In this document: positions 6,710 through 13,679 of the stretch, piece after piece
Position numbering within the stretch: position 1 is the first letter of the stretch
How the letters are laid out: every line of letters starts with the position of its first letter
Source: Pseudoselenomonas ruminantium
GTDB taxonomy: Bacteria > Bacillota > Negativicutes > Selenomonadales > Selenomonadaceae
Length of the DNA: 15,271 bases
Assembly (NCBI GenBank): GCA_002448495.1
Contig: DJYL01000231.1
Location: 1 to 15,271, forward strand
Direction of reading: 5' to 3'
Program-made: the position numbers and the translations under genes
The notes under the pieces: generated by a model
What the model was told of the DNA's origin: nothing
The model's input: only the letters and a program-made list of their open reading frames with translations
Database searches by the model: none

Positions 6710-7840
6710 GTGGATTACCGTGTACTATTAATGGAGTCTGACCGGTTGATGCTCGAACGGCTCAGTCAAGTAATCAATGATACGCCAAACTTTTCCCTGG
6801 CGGCGCGCTTCCAAAACGTCAGTGACGCACTGGGACAGGGGGCGGTCTTTAATCCCAATCTAATCCTGCTCGACATTGAGCAGCCCGATGGCATGGGCTT
6901 AATTGACCAGTTTAAGCGGGCCTATCCTACGGCGGCGATTCTCTGCATGGGAGAAAAATGGCAGGCCGAAAATGCCAGCCAGAGCGTGAAGGCTGGGGCA
7001 AAGGGCTATATCATAAAGCCCTTCACCGGCATGGAATTGCAGGAAACCGTAGAGACGTTTTCCCGTCTGGGCGGCGATGCCGGTGCAGAAACCTTGGTCT
7101 TTTTCAGTCCCAAGGGCAAGAGTGGCAAAACGACATTGATTGCGAATCTGGCGATGTCCTTGGCCCGCAAGACACGGGAACCGGTGGGCATCATTGATGC
7201 GGATTTGCAGTTCGGCGATATGGCGGTGTTCTTCAATTTGGCTCCACAGACTACGATTGTGGAGGCTGTGCGGGATGCAAGATTCTTGTCACCGGCCTCG
7301 CTGCGTTCGTATTTTATGCCGGTGGCGCCGAATGTCAGTGTGCTTTGCGGCACGCCGACGCCTAATATGATGGACAAAATCGCCATTGACAAGCTGGAAA
7401 ATCTCATTGCCATGAGCCGCAGCCTGTTCCGCTATGTCCTCATTGATGTGCCAGCAGGGTTTAATCCGACTTCGATTGCAGCGGCGGAAGGCTCAAGTAC
7501 CACCTTTATGGTGACGATGATAAACGGCGCTTACGAAATTGACCATACCAAGCGGGCATTGGATATTTTCCGCGACTGGGCAGATGTGGAAGAACGGCTC
7601 AAGGTTATCTTTACCCGTGTTGAGCCCTGTGATTCCCGTTCCAAAATGGAATTAGCGCAGAAGCTCGGCTATCCCGTTGCGGAGATTATTCCCAATGAAT
7701 ACACCATTGTTTCCGATGCGGCGGACAAGGGGAAGATGGCAACGGATATCCGTCCGGACAGCCCCCTGTCACGTCAGGTTGACCGGCTTGCCGACCAAAT
7801 TATCGGCAGACGCCATCGTATAAGGTGGGCGGCTGTATGA
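6710..7840 (+). CDS. cpaE: CpaE/TadZ: receiver-like domain fused to MinD-type ATPase
   Basis: This 376-residue protein has an N-terminal response-regulator receiver fold (1-115) and a MinD/ParA-like ATPase (about 125-376). The receiver keeps an acidic start (Glu9/Asp11), the phospho-acceptor position Asp55 (LILLDIEQPDG) and Lys103 (GYIIKPF). The usual Thr/Ser near residue 80 is replaced (LCMGEKW). The ATPase has the intact deviant Walker A KGKSGKT (135-141) with signature Lys135, the CpaE motif IDADLQFGD, and VLIDVPAGF as switch region. The start is GTG 6710 with AAAGGAGA seven bases upstream, and its stop overlaps the tadB start (ATGA). Proteins of this type localise the tad apparatus. Whether the receiver is phosphorylated here is unknown, and no histidine kinase is in the window. 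Confidence 0.93.
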   Translation: MDYRVLLMESDRLMLERLSQVINDTPNFSLAARFQNVSDALGQGAVFNPNLILLDIEQPDGMGLIDQFKRAYPTAAILCMGEKWQAENASQSVKAGAKGYIIKPFTGMELQETVETFSRLGGDAGAETLVFFSPKGKSGKTTLIANLAMSLARKTREPVGIIDADLQFGDMAVFFNLAPQTTIVEAVRDARFLSPASLRSYFMPVAPNVSVLCGTPTPNMMDKIAIDKLENLIAMSRSLFRYVLIDVPAGFNPTSIAAAEGSSTTFMVTMINGAYEIDHTKRALDIFRDWADVEERLKVIFTRVEPCDSRSKMELAQKLGYPVAEIIPNEYTIVSDAADKGKMATDIRPDSPLSRQVDRLADQIIGRRHRIRWAAV

Positions 7841-8814
7841 GAATTGTATTAGCTTTAGCGGTAACCTTGCTGACGTTTGCTTTACTCTTTATGGTTATCC
7901 GCATAAAGACGCGTCAGCATAACGATTTGGTCAACCGTATGGAATATTTTTCCGGGGCGGCTGTACAGCTCCGCCAACAGCGTTTGCGGGGCGCCAAACC
8001 TGCGGAAATTGCCAAAGACCGCCTGCGCAACTGGCTGCGGCGGGCAGGGGGCTGGCTGCGGCAGATTCAGCATAGCAAGCGTATGGACTTAAAGATGCAG
8101 CAGGCCGATTGGCCGCTCTTAGGTTCAGAATACGAGGTTATGCTGGGATTGTTTGGCGGCCTGTGTGCCCTCATTATGCTCGCCGCTACATTGGAGCCGC
8201 TGTTTGCTTTAATGGCCTTTATCGGCGGCGTGCTGGCAGGGCTGGCGTTCTTGAATATCTATATCAAGCGCCGCCAAAAGGCATTTACCACCCAGCTGGG
8301 GGATATGCTCATCATGGTCGCCAATGCCTTGCGGGCAGGGTTCAGTTTTATGCAGGCCTTTGAACTGATTGCCCGGGAAATGGACGCGCCCATTGGTCGG
8401 GAAGTGCAGAAAGTTGTCAACGAGGTCAATATCGGCGTTGATGTGGAAACATCATTGGATAATATGCAAAAACGCGTCAACAGCCCCGACTTTGAACTGG
8501 TGGTCACCGCCGTGGTCATTCAGCGACAGGTGGGCGGCAATCTTGCCCAGATTCTCGATACCATCAGCGATACGATTAATAACCGCGTCCGTATGCGGCG
8601 GGAGATTATGACGCTGACGGCACAGGGACGGGCTTCCGGTGTGGTGCTGGCTTTGATGCCGGTGGGGGTAGGCTTTATCATGTCTCTGGTTAATCCCGCG
8701 TATTTGCGCCCTTTGTTTGAGGAGCCTGTGGGCAGGGCATGTGTGGCTGGTGCGATTGTGATGGAAATCATTGGTTATTTCGTCATACAACGCATCGTCA
8801 ACATCAAGTTCTAA
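7837..8814 (+). CDS. tadB: TadB, inner-membrane platform protein of the tad pilus
   Basis: This 325-residue protein has a type II secretion F (GspF/TadB) domain. An N-terminal transmembrane helix (about 3-22) is followed by a basic Arg/Gln-rich cytoplasmic region (about 25-85), two transmembrane helices (about 100-145), the cytoplasmic F domain (about 150-255, TTQLGDMLIMVANALRAGFS) and two C-terminal helices. With TadC it forms the platform driven by the TadA ATPase. The frame is open to GTG 7825, but ATG 7837 is preferred because AAGGTGGG lies before it and it shares ATGA with the cpaE stop, a translational-coupling arrangement. The length fits the family. TadB genes normally lie between tadA and tadC, but here flp, tadE and tadA separate it from tadC. 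Confidence 0.92.
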   Translation: MRIVLALAVTLLTFALLFMVIRIKTRQHNDLVNRMEYFSGAAVQLRQQRLRGAKPAEIAKDRLRNWLRRAGGWLRQIQHSKRMDLKMQQADWPLLGSEYEVMLGLFGGLCALIMLAATLEPLFALMAFIGGVLAGLAFLNIYIKRRQKAFTTQLGDMLIMVANALRAGFSFMQAFELIAREMDAPIGREVQKVVNEVNIGVDVETSLDNMQKRVNSPDFELVVTAVVIQRQVGGNLAQILDTISDTINNRVRMRREIMTLTAQGRASGVVLALMPVGVGFIMSLVNPAYLRPLFEEPVGRACVAGAIVMEIIGYFVIQRIVNIKF

Positions 8815-8822
8815 TGGATGAT

Positions 8823-8839
8823 AATCCTTTGGGGATTTT
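8823..8839 (+). terminator. Weak hairpin between tadB and flp (possible attenuator or RNA-stability element)
   Basis: AATCC (8823-8827) and GGATT (8833-8837) can pair around TTTGG, followed by a few T residues and then a very AT-rich stretch up to the flp ribosome site. The stem is only five base pairs, so full termination is unlikely. It may instead mark an RNA processing or protection site that raises pilin mRNA over upstream messages. I see no clear promoter in the 63-base gap. Confidence 0.3.
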
Positions 8840-8877
8840 CATAAATATATTTATTTTATTTAGGGAGGATTTTTATC

Positions 8878-9081
8878 ATGGTAGAAATCATTAATTATCT
8901 GAAAGCACGTTATGTAAGCGAAAAGGCACAGGGCATTGTGGAGTATGCTCTGGTGCTGGCATTCGTTGCTGTTGTTGCAACTGCTCTGGGGACGAATGGC
9001 GATCTGACGACGAAGGTTAAGGAAGCCTTTACTTCCATAACGAATGCATTTGCAGCTAAGGGCACAACCCCTACTAAATAA
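8878..9081 (+). CDS. flp: Flp-family major pilin
   Basis: This 67-residue protein has the class III prepilin signal: a short 17-residue basic leader, then KAQGIVEYALVLAFVAVV, the hydrophobic assembly helix containing the Glu-Tyr pair of Flp pilins (Glu22, Tyr23). Placing Glu at +5 as in the family puts the cleavage after Ala17, so the residue before the cut would be Ala and not the usual Gly. The C-terminal part is short and Thr/Lys-rich. It should be cut by the prepilin peptidase encoded at 2509-3150 and polymerised by TadA/TadB/TadC into adhesive pili. The start has AGGGAGGA nine bases upstream, the strongest ribosome site type, as expected for a major subunit. The gaps on both sides (63 and 58 bases) are the longest within the operon. 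It is the only Flp gene in the window. Confidence 0.92.
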   Translation: MVEIINYLKARYVSEKAQGIVEYALVLAFVAVVATALGTNGDLTTKVKEAFTSITNAFAAKGTTPTK

Positions 9082-9139
9082 CCCTAAACCCTAACCACTA
9101 AGAGTTAAGGAATAAGGAATAGTAAAGCGGGGGTAAGCT

Positions 9140-9589
9140 ATGCAAAACAAACAAAAGGGACAATCCATTATTGAATTTGCATTGGTCTTGCCCCTGTTTT
9201 TATTATTGGTTTTCGGTTTGTTTTATATCGGCATGTTTTTTGCCAATTATCTGACATTGAGCAGTATTGCCCGCAGCAGTGCGCGGGAGGCGGCTGTTAT
9301 AGTTGATAGCAAAGAAGTCGAAAGAGATTATCCATCCGTAAAAAAAAATTACGAAAATTATAAATTACCGATGGATATTTATGATTGGAAACCAAAGAAT
9401 GATTTTAATATAAAAAATGTTAAAATTAATGAGAAGGATAGTTCTACAAATGTAGTAGTTACTATTAATGCTAGTTTGAACGATAATGGTTTGATGTTGC
9501 TTAATATTGTGAATAAATTGGCTGATATAACGGATATAGATACAACTTTGAATATAACTTATACGATGTATAGTGAATATAAAAAATAA
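9140..9589 (+). CDS. tadE: TadE-family pseudopilin
   Basis: This 149-residue protein starts MQNKQKGQSIIEFALVLP, a clear type IV prepilin-like signal: cleavage is expected after Gly7 and Glu12 sits at +5. A hydrophobic helix (about 10-34) and the family stretch YLTLSSIARSSAREAAV follow. TadE pseudopilins are processed by the same peptidase as Flp and are needed for pilus assembly in studied systems. From about base 9300 (residue 54) the DNA becomes much more AT-rich (many AAA, AAT, ATA and GAT codons) and the protein turns into a Lys/Asp/Asn-rich ectodomain with no motif I know. The ribosome site is GGGGG about eight bases before the ATG. The upstream 58-base gap contains CCCTAAA/CCCTAAC and AAGGAAT repeats. 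The family call is firm for the N-terminus only. Confidence 0.88.
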   Translation: MQNKQKGQSIIEFALVLPLFLLLVFGLFYIGMFFANYLTLSSIARSSAREAAVIVDSKEVERDYPSVKKNYENYKLPMDIYDWKPKNDFNIKNVKINEKDSSTNVVVTINASLNDNGLMLLNIVNKLADITDIDTTLNITYTMYSEYKK

Positions 9590-9604
9590 GCGGGAGGAAG
9601 TCAG

Positions 9605-10999
9605 ATGTCATTATTGACGCGTTTGGGGCGTAAGGATGACCAAAATCAGCAGGTGAAGATATTTGCCCTGCAGGACGAGGCGCAGGAATTAGCGGAGGAG
9701 CGTTCCTATCAGTCCGTCAAGCACCATGTTCATCAGCATATTTTAGATGAAATGACTCCGGCTGAACAGGCGGCATTATCCGCGATGAATCAGGACCCGC
9801 GTAAGGTAGAGTCCGTTATCAATAAATACTGTCAGCGGGCTTTTGATACGGCACCCTTTGCCATTCCCCGCGGGGAGAAAAGTCGTCTGATTGCCGATAT
9901 CTGTGATGAAATGCTCGGCTTAGGTCCGCTTGAACCTCTTTTGCGGGATGACAGCATTACCGAAATCATGGTGAACGGTCCCCAAAAGGTGTTTGTGGAG
10001 CGTCTCGGCAAGTTGGAACGGACAGATATCAAGTTCCATGACAATGAGCATATTATGAATATCGCCGAGCGCATTCTCACGCCGTTAGGACGCCGCATTG
10101 ACGAATCCTCGCCGTTGGTGGATGCCCGCCTGGAAGATGGTTCCCGCGTTAATATCATCATTCCGCCCTTGTCTTTGACAGGTCCTGCTATCACCATCCG
10201 CAAGTTTTCCCGCAAGCCGTTGACGGTGGATAATCTGATTAGCTATGGCACAATGGACGAAAAGATTGCGGAGTTTTTGCGTGCCTGTGTCCGGGCGAGA
10301 ATCAATATTCTGGTGTCCGGCGGTACAGGTTCCGGCAAGACCACGACGCTGAATGTGATTTCTTCATTTATACCTGAAGCTGAGCGCATTGTCACCATTG
10401 AAGATGCGGCAGAATTACGTCTCCAGCAGGACAACGTCATTACGTTGGAAGCGCGTCCAGCCAATATTGAGGGGCAGGGTCAGATTACCATTCGCGACTT
10501 GGTGCGCAACGCCCTGCGTATGCGTCCGGATAGAATTATTGTCGGTGAAGTGCGTTCCGGCGAGGCGCTCGATATGCTGCAGGCGATGAATACCGGCCAT
10601 GATGGTTCGTTGACTACGGCACATGCCAACTCACCGCGCGATGCCTTATCTCGTTTGGAAACCATGGTGCTGATGTCGGGCTTAGAACTGCCGGTGCGCG
10701 CAATTCGCGAGCAGATTTCTTCCGCGATTGACCTCGTTATCCAGCAGTCTCGTATGAAGGATGGCAGCCGGAAGATTACCCATATCACGGAAGTCCAGCA
10801 TTTGGAGGAAAATACCATCACCATGCAGGATATTTTCTATTATCAGCAATATGGTTATGACGAAAATGGAAAGCCGTTGGGGCGTTTTGTGTCCACAGGG
10901 CTAAAACCAAATTTTATGGAAAAATTTGCGGTGAATGGTGTGGATATAGCAGAGGATTTCTTTGCCGCAGAAACGGCGGATAGGGGGGCATATCGCTGA
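9605..10999 (+). CDS. cpaF: TadA/CpaF, secretion-type motor ATPase
   Basis: This 464-residue hexameric VirB11/GspE-superfamily ATPase drives Flp polymerisation at the inner membrane. An N-terminal region (about 1-90) is followed by the N-domain (LGLGPLEPLLRDDSITEIMV), then Walker A GGTGSGKT (239-246), an Asp-box area (TIEDAAELRLQQ), Walker B RIIVGEVRSGE (catalytic-position Glu315) and the His-box stretch GSLTTAHANSPRDALSR. The length fits the CpaF family. The start ATG follows GGGAGGA by about seven bases and lies 15 bases after tadE, and its TGA overlaps the tadC ATG by one base. The C-terminal tail after about 425 is less conserved. Partners are TadB (7837-8814) and TadC (next gene). All key ATPase residues are present, so it should be active. 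Confidence 0.96.
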   Translation: MSLLTRLGRKDDQNQQVKIFALQDEAQELAEERSYQSVKHHVHQHILDEMTPAEQAALSAMNQDPRKVESVINKYCQRAFDTAPFAIPRGEKSRLIADICDEMLGLGPLEPLLRDDSITEIMVNGPQKVFVERLGKLERTDIKFHDNEHIMNIAERILTPLGRRIDESSPLVDARLEDGSRVNIIIPPLSLTGPAITIRKFSRKPLTVDNLISYGTMDEKIAEFLRACVRARINILVSGGTGSGKTTTLNVISSFIPEAERIVTIEDAAELRLQQDNVITLEARPANIEGQGQITIRDLVRNALRMRPDRIIVGEVRSGEALDMLQAMNTGHDGSLTTAHANSPRDALSRLETMVLMSGLELPVRAIREQISSAIDLVIQQSRMKDGSRKITHITEVQHLEENTITMQDIFYYQQYGYDENGKPLGRFVSTGLKPNFMEKFAVNGVDIAEDFFAAETADRGAYR

Positions 11000-11934
11000 T
11001 GTTAGTCGTTCTTTTTTCACTGGCTTTGTCGCTGACGGCGTTTTTGCTGATGTTTGCCTTTATCCGCAAGGTGATTCTGCCGGAAAACGATATGCGGCAG
11101 AGAATTTTCGCTTTGGATGCGGACAACCAGCTCTTGGCAGAAAAGCAGACAGGCCGCCGCAAACTGCGGGAAATCCCCTTTATGGAGCGTGTGGTAAAGC
11201 CGGCAGGTGAACAATTTGCCGAGTCAATTCGCCGCTTCACGCCAAAACAGGTGCTGGCACTGGTGGAAAAACGCCTGATTATGGCAGGCAGGATTGATGA
11301 ATGTACGGCGCCGCAATTCATAGCGGTTTGCTTTCTCGGGGCACTAACCATGTGGCTGTTGATGTTCTACTTGGTAAGTGACAGTCATTATTTGCTGATT
11401 CAAAAGGCTGTTTATATCTTGTTAGGCGGCATTTTAGGCGGTTTAATGCCGGTGGTATGCCTGAATACCATGGCACAAAAACGGCAGGAGCAGATTGCCT
11501 GTCAGCTTCCCGAAGTTTTAGACCTCCTGTGCGTCAGTGTGCAGGCAGGGCTGTCCTTTGACGCGGCGCTTAGTAAGATTACCGCCAGAATGAAGGGCGA
11601 GCTTATCCGTGAATGCAAGCATATGCAGGAAGATATCCGCATGGGCATGGTACGCCGTACGGCGATGAAAAATATGGCTGACCGCTGTGATGTGCAGGAC
11701 GTATCTTTATTCATGACGTCTGTTATTCAGGCAGAACGGTTAGGAACCAGCATGGGTAAGACCTTGAAGAATCAGGCAGACAATATCCGGGAACGCCGCC
11801 GCCAGTACATCAAGGCAGAGGCCATGCGTGCGCCGGTAAAGATTGTTTTCCCGTTGGTAATTTTTATCTTCCCGGCACTCTTTGTCGTAACTTTAGTACC
11901 GACGCTGCTATTCTTGATAAAAAATATGTTGTAA
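10999..11934 (+). CDS. tadC: TadC, inner-membrane platform protein of the tad pilus
   Basis: This 311-residue protein has the same type II secretion F architecture as TadB. There is an N-terminal transmembrane helix (about 1-22), a charged segment, two helices (about 110-160), the cytoplasmic F domain (about 170-275, QLPEVLDLLCVSVQAGLSFD) and a strongly hydrophobic C-terminus (IVFPLVIFIFPALFVVTLVP). It pairs with TadB to form the pilus platform. The QLPEVLDLL core and the C-terminal ERRRQYIKAEAMRAPVK pattern point to TadC more than TadB. The ATG shares one base with the tadA stop (TGATG), so translation is probably coupled. The next gene begins 15 bases after its stop. Confidence 0.93.
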   Translation: MLVVLFSLALSLTAFLLMFAFIRKVILPENDMRQRIFALDADNQLLAEKQTGRRKLREIPFMERVVKPAGEQFAESIRRFTPKQVLALVEKRLIMAGRIDECTAPQFIAVCFLGALTMWLLMFYLVSDSHYLLIQKAVYILLGGILGGLMPVVCLNTMAQKRQEQIACQLPEVLDLLCVSVQAGLSFDAALSKITARMKGELIRECKHMQEDIRMGMVRRTAMKNMADRCDVQDVSLFMTSVIQAERLGTSMGKTLKNQADNIRERRRQYIKAEAMRAPVKIVFPLVIFIFPALFVVTLVPTLLFLIKNML

Positions 11935-11949
11935 TCAGGAGTGACATCT

Positions 11950-13377
11950 ATGTACCAATATATGCAGTTCCTAACGAAAAAATGGCGCCAACAGGGCGCC
12001 ATTATAGCATTTACGGCCTTGCTTCTTCCTATGATAATCGTGGGAGTGGGACTTGCGGTAGATTTAGGAAATATCTATGTTCAATATTCCCGTCTGCAAA
12101 ATGCTGCTGATGCGGCAGCGTTAGCAGGCGCAAAGGCCTATGCAGAGAATAATGAAACAGTGGATAAACATCCAAAGGCTAATGACAAAGCGGAAAAATA
12201 TATACAGGGAGAATTTCACAATCTTGAGGATAAGCAAAGAGAAAAAATCGAAGATAACTATGAAGATGGAAAAAAAGATAGATACAAGGCACAAACTAAG
12301 GATGATATAACTTATTACCGGGTAAAGTTGATTAAGGAAGTTCCACTATACTTTTTAGGTTCATTCTATAAAAAAATCAGTGGTAAAAACACCTTTACCG
12401 TTCCTGTGTTTAGCGTAGCGGCGATACAATCAAGAGACGGAGGAAAGTCGTTTAAAAATTTATTTATATTTTCTAAGGAGTTTAAGTCTACAAACTCGGC
12501 AAATAATAGTGGGGAGTTAGGAAAACAAAGTGGTGGTGATACCCGAAATATAATACTTGAATCATATAAAGGGAGGATTTCATATACTGATGGTGAAGGG
12601 GGGATAAATGTAAATCCGCTAGTAAAATACAGCAGTCAGATTTATAATTCAAATTATAGAGATAAGATTAAAGGCTTCTATACTCCAGAGGCCAAAAAAC
12701 TTAATGAAACGAAGAATTTGGAAGACATCAATAAATTACCACAGGCAGAATTTGATAGTAACGGTAATTTGAAATCTGGTTATTGGTCACCTGCTTTACC
12801 ATATCCGTATGATTTTGAGGAATTTATAAATTATATGGACGGAAAGACAGTAAAAGCGCCAAGTCCGCAAAATTTTGATGATTTGAGTACAGATAGTAGA
12901 CTTTTTAAGGATAATGATTATATTAGAATTAAAAAAAATACAGTAAACCCAACGATAAAAGTTAAAAAGACAAATTATAACAATACTACGCCTATATACA
13001 TTTTTATTGAAGCAGGCAATGATATAGTGAAGGTAGAAATGGATGATGATAACGAAAGGCCTTTAATTATATGCGTGGGAGATAAGAAAAAAGACAGTTC
13101 TAGACCTAATGTGCATATTGAGATAAGAAATCATACATTCAAAGGGGTCATTTATGCACCATATAGCCGCGAAGGAGAAGAAGCTGGTGTTCATATAAAT
13201 GCAGCGTATGGAAAATTTTATGGGACGATTGTAAGTTCCTATATAGATCTTAGTAGTGGCCCAGGACAATATGAGTATCGGGATTACATGGGGGATGCTG
13301 GAAGTTCAAGTGGCGAATCGTATAGCACGAATGGTATAGCTTTAGTCAGCTCTCCGGAAGGGCTTAATTGGGATTAA
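11950..13377 (+). CDS. tadG: TadG-like pilus-assembly protein with unusual AT-rich ectodomain
   Basis: This 475-residue membrane-anchored protein has the TadE/G-like N-terminus: WRQQGAIIAFTALLLP, a helix to about residue 38, then LQNAADAAALAGAKAYAEN, typical of TadG. Glu at +5 after the Gly is absent, so pilin-type cleavage is doubtful. The frame is open to GTG 11941, but ATG 11950 is chosen because AGGAG (11937-11941) is well spaced from it. From about 12150 the DNA is clearly AT-rich. The ectodomain has Lys/Asp/Asn-rich stretches, no vWA MIDAS motif (DxSxS), and a C-terminal segment (about 370-455: FKGVIYAPYS, then FYGTIVSSYIDLSSG) resembling the DUF7305/beta-solenoid-like tails of PilX-type proteins. 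It is the last gene before the strong terminator. An adhesin-like surface role is inferred. Confidence 0.8.
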   Translation: MYQYMQFLTKKWRQQGAIIAFTALLLPMIIVGVGLAVDLGNIYVQYSRLQNAADAAALAGAKAYAENNETVDKHPKANDKAEKYIQGEFHNLEDKQREKIEDNYEDGKKDRYKAQTKDDITYYRVKLIKEVPLYFLGSFYKKISGKNTFTVPVFSVAAIQSRDGGKSFKNLFIFSKEFKSTNSANNSGELGKQSGGDTRNIILESYKGRISYTDGEGGINVNPLVKYSSQIYNSNYRDKIKGFYTPEAKKLNETKNLEDINKLPQAEFDSNGNLKSGYWSPALPYPYDFEEFINYMDGKTVKAPSPQNFDDLSTDSRLFKDNDYIRIKKNTVNPTIKVKKTNYNNTTPIYIFIEAGNDIVKVEMDDDNERPLIICVGDKKKDSSRPNVHIEIRNHTFKGVIYAPYSREGEEAGVHINAAYGKFYGTIVSSYIDLSSGPGQYEYRDYMGDAGSSSGESYSTNGIALVSSPEGLNWD

Positions 13378-13383
13378 TGCACG

Positions 13384-13423
13384 TAGGAGTTTCTGATTTA
13401 CACATTAGAAACTCCTATTTTTT
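13384..13423 (+). terminator. Terminator of the tad operon
   Basis: TAGGAGTTTCTGAT (13384-13397) pairs with ATTAGAAACTCCTA (13404-13417), 14 base pairs with one G-U wobble around a 6-base loop, followed by six T residues. It starts seven bases after the tadG stop. This is a textbook intrinsic terminator and marks the end of the pilus operon. Confidence 0.9.
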
Positions 13424-13470
13424 ACGCTTTCAAACATAACGATTAAGGAAAATTCATTATGCGTATTTGA

Positions 13471-13499
13471 TTGACAGCTCCTATAAAACAGGCTATATT
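13471..13499 (+). promoter_or_regulatory. Near-consensus promoter with no clear protein-coding gene
   Basis: TTGACA (13471-13476, perfect -35), a 17-base spacer and TATATT (13494-13499) form one of the best housekeeping promoters in the window. A start near 13506 would make a transcript of about 170 bases ending at the hairpin at 13631-13679. It lies 48 bases after the tad terminator, so it is independent of the pilus operon. Confidence 0.65.
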
Positions 13500-13505
13500 T
13501 AATGT

Positions 13506-13679
13506 AACAAAGGAGTTGCAGGAAGGAAGTGAGCCCTTATGCAGGATAAAATGGCAGTCTTAGGGAATTGTGAAGATATGACATCGTTTTCCTATGCTGG
13601 CAGAGTGATTCGCTTTCGTACTAAAATAGTAAAAACGCAAGAGTTTCTGACTTATAAGTCAGAAACTCTTGCGTTTTTT
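13506..13679 (+). ncRNA. Candidate short transcript (small RNA or tiny ORF), function unknown
   Basis: This is the expected product of the promoter at 13471-13499 and the terminator at 13631-13679. It carries AAGGAG (about 13510-13515) and GGAAGGAAG (about 13521-13529), and an ATG at 13539 opens a 49-codon frame (MQDKMAVLGNCEDMTSFSYA at its start) whose TAG is at 13686-13688. That stop lies beyond the hairpin's T tract, so a transcript ended there would have no stop codon, which speaks against a real protein. Other readings are a gene remnant whose promoter and first codons survive, or a leader for the downstream ATPase. I do not recognise the peptide or any known RNA family. Exact ends are estimates. 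Confidence 0.3.
13631..13679 (+). terminator. 24-bp perfect inverted repeat with T tract, bidirectional-type terminator
   Basis: Arms 13631-13654 (starting AAAAACGCAAGAGTTTCTGA) and 13655-13678 (ending CTTGCGTTTTT) are exact reverse complements with no spacer, so the innermost CTTA/TAAG bases form the loop. The + strand copy ends in six T residues and the A-run at the left gives a T-run on the other strand. The 10-mer GAGTTTCTGA is shared with the tad terminator (13387-13396 and 13641-13650). Confidence 0.85.

Noticed and set aside
9079..9100. Telomere-like CCCTAAA/CCCTAAC repeats after flp
   Set aside because: Only two imperfect copies in a short bacterial intergenic gap; best seen as chance AT-rich repetition.
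13384..13679. Terminator-like hairpins as a CRISPR or MITE
   Set aside because: Only two differing copies, no spacer series, no target-site duplication and no transposase-like ends visible.
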